Assembly: GCA_037157565.1 (NCBI GenBank)
Contig: JAZHRO010000012.1
Coordinates: 61,867,501-61,931,500, forward strand
Length of the DNA: 64,000 nucleotides
Direction: 5' to 3'
Source of the DNA: Thalassia testudinum
Taxonomy: Eukaryota > Streptophyta > Magnoliopsida > Alismatales > Hydrocharitaceae
Shown: positions 9,891 to 20,739 of the stretch, piece after piece
Layout: every line of letters starts with the position of its first letter
Numbering within the stretch: the stretch's first letter is position 1
Made by a program: the position numbers and the translations under genes
The notes under the pieces: model-generated
Database searches by the model: none
What the model saw: only the letters and a program-made list of their open reading frames with translations
Told to the model about the DNA's origin: nothing

Positions 9891-11165
9891 TCACGGAGAA
9901 TGGAGGATGAGAGATGACTCAGCCAAATCATTAGAAGTCACATCAATGAACGGTTTGAGTCTCTGACCGTTCACGATGAAAGGTTCGGAATCGTGGCTGA
10001 GTGGACTGATTTCAATTGCTCCATTTCCAAAAACCTGTCGGACTAAATATGGTCCGACCCACTTGGATCGCAGTTTTCCCAGGAAAAGTTTAAGTCGGGC
10101 ATCAAAGAGTAGGACCTTTTGACCAGGATGAAAGATCTTCCTCGAGATATACTTGTCATGGAAGGCTTTAACCCGCTCCTTGTAGATTCGCGAGTTCTCA
10201 TACTCGTCTAGGCGTAATTCATCGATCTCGCTGATTTGGAGTTTTCTGTGGGTTCCAGCCTTGGAAAGATCTAGATTACAGTTCCGTACTGCCCAATAGG
10301 CTTTATGCTCTAGTTCTACGGGAAGGTGACACGCCTTTCCGTACACCAGTCTAAAGGGAGACATGCCTAATTGGGTCTTGTGGGCGGTCCTATAGGCCCA
10401 CAATGCTTTCGGAAGTCGGGACGACCAGTCCTTCCTGTTAGGCCGAACAGTGACTTGCAGGATTTTCTTGATCTCCCGATTTGACAGCTCAGCTAGACCA
10501 TTTGTTTGGGGGTGGTAAGGAGTAGAGATTCGGTGGGATACCCCAAATTTGGCCATCAGTGATCTAAACTGGGCATTTGTAAAATGGGTCCCCCCATCAG
10601 AGATTATAACACGGGGAATCCTGAACCTTAAGAAAATGTTTTGATGAATAAACTTAAGAACAATCTTGTGATCAGAGGTTCGGGTTGGTATGGCTTCGAT
10701 CCATTTGGACACGTAGTCCACAGCAAGCAAAATGTACTCGAAACCATCCGAAACAGGAAAGGGGCCCATAAAATCAATCCCCCAAATATCAAAGATTTCG
10801 CATACGAGAATTGGCTGCAAAGGCATCATGTCGCGACGGTTCATGTTGCCCAAAGTCTGGCAACGACTGCATGCCTTGTAGTGACTGTATGCATCTTTGA
10901 AAAGTGTAGGCCAGTAGAAGCCACACTGGAGGACTTTTGATGCGGTTTTATGTCCTGAGAAATGGCCACCGCATGCCTGGTCATGGCAGAAAGAGAGGAT
11001 ATTGCAAACCTCCTCTTCCGGGACACATCTCCGAATAATTTGATCAGCACCTATGCGGAAAAGGTACGGATCTTCCCAAATGTAATACTTGGTATCAGAA
11101 CGCAATTTGTCTTTCGTGGCCTTCGGCCAATCAGATGGGGTCTGATGAGATGCCAAGTAGTTCAC
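9891..11165 (-). pseudogene. Athila-type integrase portion of pol (424 codons)
   Basis: This is the integrase end of the polyprotein, which joins the cDNA copy to host DNA. The zinc-binding HHCC set is visible as H61, H68, C99 and C102. The catalytic triad is D131 (GIDFMG), D190 (ISDGGTHF) and E226 (AELSNREIK), with exactly 35 residues between D190 and E226. A C-terminal part with [12 protein letters not shown] follows. The frame is the same as that of RT but is separated from it by one TAG at 11211-11213, so it has lost its normal expression as part of pol. The Met at 11165 is only the first ATG after that stop. The domain itself looks undamaged. Confidence 0.9.
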
Positions 11166-11210
11166 TATATCAGCAAGCCATGGAAGTCTAGTACCAACAG
11201 TAAGCAGGTG

Positions 11211-12629
11211 CTAATTAGGAAAGTGTTCCGTGATGGGTCCGGAAGGGTCGATGATCTCAGAAGGAAGACGGGACAGATGGTCGGCTACCACATTCTGCCT
11301 TCCCACCTTGTCGTGAATCTCAAGATCGAATTCTTGCAACAGCAAGATCCAACGGATTAGTCGGGGCTTCGCGTCCTTCTTGTCAAGGAGATGCCTTACA
11401 GTCGTGTGATCCGAGTAAATGATGACATGGGAACCCAGAAGATACGATCGGAATTTTTCAAGGGAAAATACTACGGCTAGCAGCTCTTTCTCCGTAACCG
11501 TATAGTTACGCTGAGCCTCGTCAAGTGTCTTGCTAGCGTAGTATATAACCACGGGTTTCCCGTCAGCTTTCTGCCCCAGGACTGCTCCTACAGCGAAATC
11601 AGATGCATCGCACATGATCTCAAAGGGTTGAGACCAATCAGGGGATTGTAGGATAGGTGCCTGGGTGACTCGGTCACGCAGGTTTTCAAAGGCTAGCGTG
11701 CATTCCTTGGAGATTTCAAAGGGTACATCCTTAGAGAGAAGAGAAGTCAAGGAGCGCGCAATTTTCGAGAAATCTGGAATGAAACTGCGGTAAAAATCGA
11801 CGTGCCCTAAAAAAGAACGGATATCCCTGATCGAGCCAGGCATAGGAAGGCGAGATATCAGATCCACCTTAGCTCGATCCACCTGGATTCCTTTTTCTGA
11901 AATTAGATGTCCCAGGACAATTCCCTCAGGCACCATGAAATGGCTCTTTCCCCAGGAAAGAACCAAGTTCACCTCAATGCATCGCCTGAGTATCTGGACC
12001 AAGTGTTGGAGGAAATCATCAAAAGATTCTCCAAAGACTGAAAATTCATCCATGAAGACTTCCAGGAAATTACCTACCATATCTGAGAATATGGCAAGCA
12101 TGCACCGCTGAAAGGTAGCAGGTGCATTGCAAAGACCGAAAGGCATCCTTCGGAAAGCGTACGTTCCGAAGGGGCAGGTGAACGTGGTCTTTTCTTGATC
12201 CTCAGGATGGATTGCCACCTGGTTATAACCGGAGTACCCGTCAAGAAAGCAGAAGAACCTATTTCCCGCTAGTTTCTCGAGAATTTGATCAATGAAGGGT
12301 AGTGGGAAATGATCCTTCTTCGTGGAGGAATTGAGTCGGCGGTAATCTATACAGACTCTCCACGCATTGGCTAATCGGGTAGGAATGATTTCTCCGGTTT
12401 CAGTCGTTATGGTGGTGAGTCCTGCCTTCTTAGGCACAACCTGAATTGGGTTCACCCAACGACTATCAGAGATCGGGTAGATGATCCCGACATCTAACCA
12501 CTTGATGATCTCCTTTTTCACGACCTCCTGCAGATTAGGGTTTAAATGTCTCTGCATTTCACGAGAAGGTCGTGCGTCCTCTTCTGAATAGATATGATGA
12601 GTACAATAAGAGGGGCTTATTCCAGTCAA
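11211..12629 (-). pseudogene. Athila-type reverse transcriptase and RNase H portion of pol (472 codons)
   Basis: RT motifs are in order: GIIYPISDSRWVNPIQVVPK, RVCIDYRRLN, FLDGYSGYNQ, MPFGLCNAPATFQRCM and then FMDEFSVFG at residues 192-199. The last normally has two aspartates; the second is Glu here (codon GAA, + strand 12045-12047). RNase H follows with CDAS (Asp341) and a TVTEKELLA block. The frame is one base out of phase with the upstream gag-protease ORF, whose stop lies at 12680. It ends at a TAG (11211-11213) in the middle of what should be continuous pol. Homologous residues continue upstream of the first Met to about 12677, so the true coding remnant is slightly longer than the span given. 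Confidence 0.93.
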
Positions 12630-12679
12630 ATCATCGAGAGTCCACCCGATGGCTCTGCGATGTTGCTGGAGGACAACAA

Positions 12680-15580
12680 TCAGAGGGATTTCTGTTCGAG
12701 ATTGAGGTTGGAATTGATAATCACAGGGAGGGTCTGATTGGAACCCAAAAGGATGTATTTCAAGTGAGCAGGAAGAGGCTTTAACTCGAGGATAGGGTTA
12801 TCAGCAGCAGCGGGTGGTTCAGTATAGATGTGAGGTTCAAGGGTAGGAGTTACTGGGTTGTTTCTATCTGGATTCAACTCCTCTGTTTGCGGGTCAAGAT
12901 CCTTCTGTGGTTGATGAGGCATAATCGAGTCATTCTGGAGGTGTGATTCATCAACCAAAATCCTAACGTCATAAATCTGTTCGATGACACCGCAATTAAT
13001 TCCTTGTTGGGCCTTAAATATATCAATTTTTAAGGTTTGATCCCCAAATTTAAGCTCTATTTGGCCCTCCTCACAGCTGATGTTGGCTCTAGCAGTAGCC
13101 AAGAAAGGTCTCCCTAGAATGATTGGTGTATCCCTAGGGTTTTTAGGCGCGTCCATATCTAAGACTATAAAGTCCACTGGGAAATAGAAATCCCACACTC
13201 TTACGATAACATCCTCGAGAATCCCTTTTGGTGACTTTATAGATCGATCTGCTAATTGTAATGTCACCTCGGTTGGTTTTAGCTCAGATTCTTCTAGATG
13301 GTCAAGTAAGGATGTGGGTATCAGGTTTATGGATGCACCTAAGTCTAGCAAAGCTCTATCAAATTGGGTATCACCTATCTTGCAGGAAATCAGGGGAGTA
13401 CCAGGATCTTTTGCCTTGGGTGGGAGTCTACTGAGGATTACAGAGCTGGCTTGCTCTGACAGCACAATTGGGCTCCCGCCCTTGGTTCGCGGCTTACGCT
13501 GGGGTGTACATATATTCTTTAGAAATCGTGCGTAAACCGGTACGTGGCGGATTGCATCCATCAAGGGGATGTTGATGTGGACCTGCTCAAAGAGCTTGAC
13601 CAGGTCCTCCTCAGGGGTCACGGGTTTGGTAGTCTTCTTTCCCTTGGTCAAGGCCTCGGGAAATGGGATCTTGGTTGGTTCTTCTAGGATAGGTCCAGGT
13701 TGTGGATCTGGGATAGAGGTGGGGACGTCCTGGATTACTGTCCTAGGCTTGGGATCACTACCAGGCTTGGAGTGGTTCGGATGAGGTGGGTCTTGGGTTT
13801 CCTTACCACTACGGGTTGTTGCGAAATTAAGTCCTGCCAGGTTTTGGTTAGGATTGGGTAAGATAGCTTGCTGCTGGTAACCTGCAAAGGAAGTGGAGGC
13901 CTCTATCCCTTCGGGTGAAGGAACAGAGGGGGCCTGATAAATCATATGGGCATGGCCCGGGTTTGGGTTCATAACGCGCTGCTGGGTTGGCACGTTATTA
14001 GGATTAGGCAGAGGTTGGGAAGGAAGAGTACCTGGCTGGCGAGAGTTTGCCAACTGGGTCAATTGGTTTCGGACCTCTGTAAGTTCGTCCTTATGTTGTT
14101 TTTGGATAGCCGCATTCGTTCTTTGAATGTCAGCCATGGTCTGAAGGATAAGGGACATTTGATCTTGATTCGGCCCAGATAGGTAAGTAGGGTTGGGCCG
14201 AGGCTGTGGCGGTTGGTAAGGACGAGGAGGTTGTGGGCGGGGTTGGAAGGATGGTCTTTGGGTTTGGGAATTTCCCGCCCACTGAAAGTTAGGATGGTTT
14301 CGCCATCCAGGATTATAGGTGTTGGAGAATGGGTCGTTCTGGATGGCGTTGAGGTCCTCGCAGGTCTGAGGAACCTCCAGAGGGTTAGAGAAAGAGGGAA
14401 TGGAATTCCCCTGGTAGGTGTAGAAGGAATCGGAAGGACCTCCGGGCAAAGATTCGGATGATGGGTCCATCCTAGGAGAAGATCGATGGAGAATGTTTTG
14501 CACAGTTTCCCTTGTGGAAGGAGGCTGTGCGAAAGGGTTATGCGCAGAGGTGGCTTGCTGCAGATGCTGAGTCAGCTCATCCACCTTCTTTTCGATAATC
14601 GAGACCTTGTCCAATCGACTGGCCATTAATTCCAGGTCGACTGATGCGGACAGGCCCTGCGTCTTATGTGCTCCCCTAAGATTCGTCGATGCGCGGGTAT
14701 TCGTCCTGTCGAATAATCCCATGGAGTCATTGTTGATGGAGTTCTCGCACATGTTTTCGAGAATCTCCCACACGGTGTCTTCATGTTGACCCATGATATT
14801 TCCTCCGCAGGTTGCATTGACGAAAAGACGGATGTCCTCACGGAGTCCCTGGTAAAAAGATTGAACCTGTTCCCATTTAGGAACTCCGTGATGGGGGCAC
14901 TTTCTCATGAGATCCTGAAAACGATCCCATGCCTCATGGAGAGGTTCCCCTGTTTGTTGGGTGAAATGTGTAATCTGATGGCGCAAGGCGTTGGTCCGTC
15001 CAACAGGGAAGAACTTTTTCAGGAACTCGGACTGAAGTTCTTCCCAATTGTTGATCGGCCGGGTCTGAGTTTGATACCAATGGGCGGCCTTGTCCATAAG
15101 AGAAAAGGAGAACATCTTCATGAGAAGAATATCCCGATTTTGTGCGTCTGACCCGAAAGTTTGGGCCAGATGCTTTAGCTGTTTGATGTGCTGGAAGGGA
15201 TCTTCAGAATTAAGCCCATGGAATTTAGGTATAGCATGAATCATATTGGGCTTTAATTCAGAATCAGGTCCTCCAGTCGGGATTCTGACTCGAGGCTCGA
15301 TGGCTACCGCAGCAGGATTGTAATGGTCCCGCATCATGGGACGCTGCGGTGGGTGCACAAAGTTTTGGAAGAGGTTGTTGAGTCGCTGGAGCTGGTGCTC
15401 CAGATTGTTTTCTTCCTCAACTGGCTGAGCCATGATAGAAGAAGGGTTTGATTCAGAATCAGAAGAGAGAATGATGGGGTTAGGTTGCTGTTCAAACACG
15501 GGAGTCAAGGCTGGGCCTTGACGAGAGTGAATTCTTAAAGGAGATCTTAAGGGTGGTCTTAAGGATCTCCTACCGTTCAT
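12680..15580 (-). CDS. Athila-type Gag and aspartic protease ORF (966 codons)
   Basis: The capsid (retrotrans_gag) domain spans about residues 115-280, from IPKFHGLNSEDP through AAHWYQ, FLKKFFPVGRT and FYQGLREDIR. A long Pro/Gln-rich linker follows (about 350-640). The protease active site is DLGAS with Asp746, followed by ILGRPFLATA. DLGAS in place of D(S/T)G is the usual Athila form. I see no CCHC zinc knuckle. The ORF ends at a TGA close to where RT should begin, apparently because of a one-base shift. Protease and gag are therefore still open, but pol is cut off from them. The start at 15580 is the first Met after the leader; Met50 is an alternative. Confidence 0.92.
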   Translation of the reverse strand: MNGRRSLRPPLRSPLRIHSRQGPALTPVFEQQPNPIILSSDSESNPSSIMAQPVEEENNLEHQLQRLNNLFQNFVHPPQRPMMRDHYNPAAVAIEPRVRIPTGGPDSELKPNMIHAIPKFHGLNSEDPFQHIKQLKHLAQTFGSDAQNRDILLMKMFSFSLMDKAAHWYQTQTRPINNWEELQSEFLKKFFPVGRTNALRHQITHFTQQTGEPLHEAWDRFQDLMRKCPHHGVPKWEQVQSFYQGLREDIRLFVNATCGGNIMGQHEDTVWEILENMCENSINNDSMGLFDRTNTRASTNLRGAHKTQGLSASVDLELMASRLDKVSIIEKKVDELTQHLQQATSAHNPFAQPPSTRETVQNILHRSSPRMDPSSESLPGGPSDSFYTYQGNSIPSFSNPLEVPQTCEDLNAIQNDPFSNTYNPGWRNHPNFQWAGNSQTQRPSFQPRPQPPRPYQPPQPRPNPTYLSGPNQDQMSLILQTMADIQRTNAAIQKQHKDELTEVRNQLTQLANSRQPGTLPSQPLPNPNNVPTQQRVMNPNPGHAHMIYQAPSVPSPEGIEASTSFAGYQQQAILPNPNQNLAGLNFATTRSGKETQDPPHPNHSKPGSDPKPRTVIQDVPTSIPDPQPGPILEEPTKIPFPEALTKGKKTTKPVTPEEDLVKLFEQVHINIPLMDAIRHVPVYARFLKNICTPQRKPRTKGGSPIVLSEQASSVILSRLPPKAKDPGTPLISCKIGDTQFDRALLDLGASINLIPTSLLDHLEESELKPTEVTLQLADRSIKSPKGILEDVIVRVWDFYFPVDFIVLDMDAPKNPRDTPIILGRPFLATARANISCEEGQIELKFGDQTLKIDIFKAQQGINCGVIEQIYDVRILVDESHLQNDSIMPHQPQKDLDPQTEELNPDRNNPVTPTLEPHIYTEPPAAADNPILELKPLPAHLKYILLGSNQTLPVIINSNLNLEQKSL

Positions 15581-16496
15581 GCACTGTTGGAGTGGAAGAG
15601 GTTAGAAAGTGCTAGACCCAATCAAGGCACCCAAAAAATGTGTTGGGTGACTATAGAGGTGCGGGGCAGATGGACCCCTTGATCAGAAAGATCGTCCACC
15701 TGAGAATTACTCGGGCAGCCAGAGAGGGTGAGTCCCGCGAAGACCCCTACACGGTAGAGCGTCCCCACGGGTTACAGGGTTTCCCCCACCCGACCTCTCT
15801 TGTCACTGCGGTTCCAGGTAGACCAGAATGGGGATCTTGACCTCTTAAGTCTACCACTTTTAATTCAAGAGGGTGCTTAGGTTTCACTTGAACTTTAGGT
15901 TTTTTTTTTTTTTGAGTGCAAAGAGTGACTTAAGTTGAAGGTTAGTTGACCCAAGTGGTCGACTTTACCTGCTAGTTCTGTTAAGAGCTTATTAGGTCTT
16001 GTTTTTTAAGGTTCAAGTGTCTTTAGAGAGCCAACTTGTTTTAGGGTTTCTTTGGATAGGTATTTTCTTTGTGTTAAGAGCAAAGGTTTTACACTCCTTT
16101 TGGGATTTCTCAATTCTTGCTTAAGAAGTGTGTCTCTAAATCCCTAATGTTGATTCTTATGTTGGCTCTATTTGGTCCAGTTAGTTCTTTGTTCGGTAAT
16201 TAGGGCTCAAGCAAGAATGTGTTAGCCCTTAAATACCCTTAATAGTGTGTAGGAATAATGGGTTGAAAACATGTAACTTTTTATGGTTTACTAAGTATAG
16301 AAGACAGGTTAGCCCTATATTGCTTGTTCTTTTCTTTTCTTTAGAATTTAGGGGTTGAGAGGATAGAAAATTACCTGTCCTTGGAGTGGTTGTCGTGCGG
16401 TTGCTTGTCTTCTCGATTTCCTGTAGCTGCACAAAAGAGGAGAGATTATTAGAAATTTAAAAATAGGAATTTAATTACCTCTAGAATAGCCGTTGC
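15581..16496. other. Athila-type leader between PBS and gag
   Basis: This 0.9-kb untranslated leader lies between the primer-binding site and the first gag Met. It contains a run of about 15 T on the + strand at 15900-15914 and many short stops. No ORF is supported. Confidence 0.7.
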
Positions 16497-16514
16497 TCCC
16501 CGGCAACGGCGCCA
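16497..16514 (-). other. Primer-binding site complementary to tRNA-Asp
   Basis: The element's strand reads TGGCGCCGTTGCCGGGGA, the complement of the 3' end of plant tRNA-Asp including CCA. It lies three bases inside the 5' LTR. This primer choice is typical of Athila and fixes the minus-strand orientation. Confidence 0.95.
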
Positions 16515-16517
16515 AAG

Positions 16518-19219
16518 TGATGATCGTGCGTTGTGACTAGGTTTGTTGTAGAAATAACGTTGTAGTACACCTAGTCATTGCCATCATTACAGATATATTT
16601 TTTTTTACTCGGAAAATAAAAGAGTTCCCGAGGTCGAACTCAGGGAGCAAGTCGTATTCTAGAAGTACAAAAGTTCTTATTACAAAAATAAAGAGAGAGA
16701 GAGATGAAAATTTGGCTTCTTCTTCTTCTCTTCTTTCTTCCTCTTTGTCTTCTCTTCTCTTTGGCTCTTGAATCTTCTTCCTTTTGTTCTTCCTGTGTTC
16801 TTCTTCTTCTTTGTTTCTTCTTTTTCTTTCTTTAGATCTTCTTCTCGTGCTCTTCTTCTTCTTTTCTTGCTTCTTCTCTTCTTTCTTCTTCTTCTTGGTT
16901 GGACGATCCTGTCCTTCTCTTCTTCTGATTTTTGCTTCTCCACTTGGCCTTCAGGACGTCGTCTGATTTTCCAATCGGACGACTTAAACCGCTGCTGCTA
17001 CAGTGCCTCCCTTAGCTTCCGTCTTCTTCTTCTTTGTGTTCTCTTCTTCTTCTTCTTCTTCACCTGTGCCTGCACACTTCAAGGTTTTCGTCAGAGGGCA
17101 AAACCTACTCTACCCTCCCCCCGCGTCTCTCTCTCTGAATTCGCTCTTAGGAAAGCTCTCCCAGAGCAACCGGTTAATCGGGTACGCGGGTCGCGCCCGG
17201 GTCTAGGCCCACCGACGTGCGGTGGTGGGCGAGGAGTGCAGGTCGGGCTAATCGGGTCGGGGCCAGGTCCGCGGGGCGTGAGCGCGGACGAGGCTGGGTA
17301 ATCGGGCGGGTGAAGGGGACCTCACCTCGTGAACTGAGGCGAAGAGCTTAAGGCACTTTTTGCCTTTAAGCGCCCGCGCGCCTCTGCGAGTTTCCGAGGT
17401 GGGACTAAATGTCCCACCCCAATTTGGGCGCCCGCGCGGAGGAAGCAGCGGGCAGTCGAGGCTTCACGCGAGGGCTTCGCCCCAGCTGTAGCCTGGGACT
17501 CTTCGCGAAGATACCCCGCGCAGCCTGGGAGCCTAATCTGGGCGTGGCGCGCCTGGAGCAGCAGGTCGAAGGAGCTTTGTTGCTCAGCAATGGCGATGGC
17601 GGGCGCAACACCTGTCCACAACAGCATGACCTCTCGGCCTAATCAGATATGCGGAGGACCTTCGCCGTGACACGGCGAAGGTGGTCGGGGGGTCTGCAGG
17701 TGGCGGGGCGGAGCCTAAGGGCCGCCCTAGGTCAAACTGCAGGTGGCGAGATGGGTTTGGTCGGTGGGTCTGCAGAGGGCGATTGGTGGGAAGTGGAAGG
17801 GCGGAGGTTGATCAGGGTGAGGAGGCGGAGGTTCTGCGGGGGTCGGCGAGTCGTTTGGAGTGGCGGAATGATGGGAGCGACTCGCTGGAGGTTGGCCTGA
17901 GATGGGGAAGGTGAGAGTGTTTGGGCGAGGTCGAGGGCGATAGTAAAGATTTACAGTGAGAAAAAGAAAGAGGGGAGGAAGAGAAGTTATACCTACTTAG
18001 CAGGACGAGGAGGGGCCGGAGCAGGCGACAGCCGTATCGACTGTCGCCGGAGAAGAAACTGCCTAGAGGAAGGGGCGACGGCGAGGAGAGGGCCGGAGAA
18101 GCGCGCGCTGGGTGCGGCGCGGCGCGGGAAGAGCGAGGGAAGGCAACCCTGCTGCTGGTAGTGAGGTAGGGTGACGAGAAGGAGGAGGAGAAGTCGCCGG
18201 AGAAAGGGGGCGTCTATCGGAGTGGGAAGAGAGGAAGTGAGGGGGTATCTCCGTCAGATCTGAGCTGGGAAGAACGACGGAGCGACGGGGGTATTTATAG
18301 GGGCAGAACCAGAGAGGAGGGCGGAGGGAGACGACGTGTCTCCCTCGCCGGAGGAAGGAGACCCATACCGTCCGTGCGTTCGCATGGCCGGTATGGGTGG
18401 TTGCAGCGCTCATGGGGGTGCTCCTGCGACGGCTGACGACACAGGGCACCCCCGTTTGACCTGGCAGGCTCCCTCCCTTACCCTGCGCGGCGCCATGCTC
18501 TGCGCAAGGTCGCCGGAGCATGGTGCTGCTCAGGTTTTGCAGGAGGGACCTAAACGCAAAGAACGAAAGAGAGTTAGGGGCCAAAATGTGAGGGTTCAAA
18601 AGTTGAGGGCCAAAAAGTAAATATATGAGGACCAAAGTGTAAAGTTGGTCAAGAAGGTTTCTTCTTAGGCTCAAGTTTTTATACATGACTAATTAGGACC
18701 TAAGGATTCTGATGGTGAATTTTATTTCTAGGTTAAACCTTGTTTGACCAGTCAATTTACATAAAAACCTAAATTAAGTTGTTAATTGGGCATGGTTCTC
18801 AATGTAGGTCAAAATAGGTTTCTAAGGCCAAATTGAAGGTTCTAAACCCTAGATATTATTTTTCTATGAATTTTAGAGGGTTTATTTAATTTTTTCTCTG
18901 CCTCGAACCTCGTGTATTTAAGTGGGTTTATTTTTAGGGTTACAGGATGTCATTTAATTCTTCGGAGTTGCTGTAGCCCTTGTTGAGTCATTTCATCCCA
19001 CTTTTCTTATTATTAGGTTATTTTGACCTATGTTTGGATCCTGAGTTACCCTGTTTTCAGATTGGATTGGTGAAATTGCATTTTTACCCCTTAGATTATG
19101 TTTTCTTTGCAAACTCAGAATCTCTCTGAGCCAAGCCTTTCTAAGGTTATGTAGGAGCTTTTTCTTGCAAATCAGGGTTAAATAGTGCTAGTTTAGGATT
19201 TGTGACGAGATTCTCATCA
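16518..19219 (-). repeat. 5' LTR of the Athila-type element
   Basis: It is 2702 bp against 2703 bp in the other LTR, with the same CTT tract, GC-rich block and AT-rich end. On the + strand it starts TGATGATCGTGC next to the PBS and ends TTCTCATCA directly before GTACT. Differences from the 3' LTR are mostly single transitions, for example near 17003, 17206-17215 and 17265. Confidence 0.93.
18292..18299 (-). promoter_or_regulatory. TATA box of the Athila 5' LTR
   Basis: The minus strand reads CCTATAAATACCCCC at this point, an ideal TATA box in a GC-rich surround. Transcription would run leftwards through the rest of the LTR into the leader. The same box sits at 7395-7402 in the other LTR. Confidence 0.7.
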
Positions 19220-19224
19220 GTACT

Positions 19225-19861
19225 CCTCGACTTAGGTGACTTGCTGGACGAGGTCGAGGACCTGGTCATTCAAGTGAGGGTAGGATGGATTGAGGGAGGA
19301 TTGGGAATTCACCTTGTTGGTCTTAGGTAGCTCCTCAGGCCAGCTAGACCTAACGATGTACCAATTGACATAGCTCCTCCAGTTGTCGCTATGTGGTTGT
19401 CGCTTAGCCTTTTGGGATGGCATTCTCTGTTCGAGGGCTCTCCCATAACCTTTTGCACCACCTCCTTTCGGGCTTGGGCATCCTAGATTAATTCCGTCAA
19501 TCTATGGGTTCCGTCCACAATGGTGCAGAGTCTTGCTTGGCATTTCCTCTTGACCTCTTCCGCTTGATGGAGGGGGTCGGGGTTGTTCTAGTTTGGTGTC
19601 TTGAGCTTGGGATCTGATTACTCCTTTTTCACCCTTTGGGTTGGTGGGTCCTCTTTCTCCGCAAAGGAGGATATTATCGCTTCCTCGAGGTGTTCCGTCG
19701 AGTCCTGAGGAGCACTAGGCTCTCCTTCCACCCTCACGTCGAAGTTGAGCCTCTTTACCTTGAGGGGCATCTTTTGCGACTGCTGCTTACTAGTTTTTTA
19801 ATTGGTGGAGTGGGTATCTTTTCCCACATATAGTTTTAACTAATCGAACCTTTGGGGGCAT
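19225..19861 (-). pseudogene. Decayed gag N-terminal region of the element split by Athila
   Basis: A minus-strand frame begins with Met at 19861 (MPPKVRLVKTICGKR) and runs with several stops to 19232. It includes LCTIVDGTHRLTELI, EVVQKVM and DNWRSYVNWYIV. The charged, helical character and position next to an LTR-like segment suggest the front of a gypsy gag. It continues across the Athila insertion into 5618-5474. Two stops follow soon after the start and another lies at 19232. I could not identify its lineage. Confidence 0.4.
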
Positions 19862-20139
19862 GACATGAAAATGGGGAGAAGGTGATAGTGAGGAAGAACA
19901 AGTGCATGTCAAAAGAGTAAGAAAGTAAGAATACAAAAGTTTGGTAACACAGTTCTACCAAATTATTATACCTCTTGAGAGGGATCTAACCTCATTTATT
20001 CATTAGGGATATTTTTCAAGAATATTACAAGTTATCCCTTTTTCAAGTACTTGCCCCCCTTTATACAAGGGATTATTGAGCACGGTTGAGGCTGGTAATC
20101 ATTTGCCCCTTGTGAAGCGCAACCATCTTACGAGTTACC

Positions 20140-20500
20140 TTATTGTCTATTTTGTTGCCTTGGTTCCCGCATTGCTGCTTTGATTCCTACGCTGCCATCT
20201 TAACTCCTAGTTGGTGCCTTTCTTGCTCAACACCTATTGATTGGCATAGCGGTGAAACATGAGGTCCTAGCTTTTTGGGCAACGTCCTGCCGCTCGAAGA
20301 TTAGGTAGCTGGGCTGGCCAGACGTTCTTAATCATTCTCAAATAGGGGACTTAACTAGTAAACCTTGGGTGATTCGCCTAAAATAGTGGTGTCATGATCC
20401 CTGCGGTAGGAGGCTTGCCTTCATCTCTAAGTTGGATTGACTCTTTTTCTAACTTGTACTTAAACCTACTAGCTAGGTGAGGTGACTTCCGATGTGTTTA
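20140..20500 (-). repeat. Old LTR-like segment matching 5040-5400
   Basis: Patchy similarity in the same orientation: GCTTTGATTCCTACG, CTTAACTCC, GTTGGTGCC, AACATGAGGTCCTAG, GGCTTGCCTT and TTGGATTGACTCTTTTTCTA each have a counterpart at 5040-5400. If these are LTRs of the gag-bearing remnant, this is the 5' one. I could not fix its ends. Confidence 0.4.
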
Positions 20501-20694
20501 ACTTTCGCGCCCTTGTCACCTACCATGTTCAACTCATTCCTTATATTACTACCATCTACTGAAGCACCTCTTCTCCACTTTGTCCTACCGATCAACTTTT
20601 TCCAAACTACAACTTGTCCCAACGTCAAGCAATAGAAACCATCACTATATGCATGTGTAAGAATAGAAGAAATACGAAGTAGACCTTTTGAATT

Positions 20695-20698
<4 letters not shown>

Positions 20699-20733
<35 letters not shown>
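20699..20733. repeat. (GA)n microsatellite
   Basis: About 17 GA units in a row, running into GGGGGGG. Confidence 0.95.

Positions 20734-20739
<6 letters not shown>

Larger units (their letters stand above)
5619..19219 (-). mobile_element. Near-complete Athila-type Ty3/gypsy retrotransposon, 13.6 kb
   Basis: Two LTRs of 2703 and 2702 bp flank an internal region with leader, gag-protease, RT-RNase H and integrase, all on the minus strand. GTACT is duplicated exactly at 5614-5618 and 19220-19224. The primer-binding site complements tRNA-Asp, as in Athila. Protease has the DLGAS form and RT the FMD(D)FSVFG form usual in that lineage. The LTRs differ at roughly 2% of positions in the stretches I compared, so the insertion is fairly recent. 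Even so, gag-pol carries a frameshift, an in-frame TAG and a changed RT active-site residue. No env-like ORF is present. Confidence 0.93.

Noticed and set aside
10641..11360. Plus-strand frames opposite integrase and RT
   Set aside because: Shadows of the minus-strand pol genes.
12655..12700. Programmed frameshift between protease and RT
   Set aside because: No slippery heptamer is obvious; a single-base loss or gain explains it, and a second lesion downstream (TAG at 11211) points to decay.
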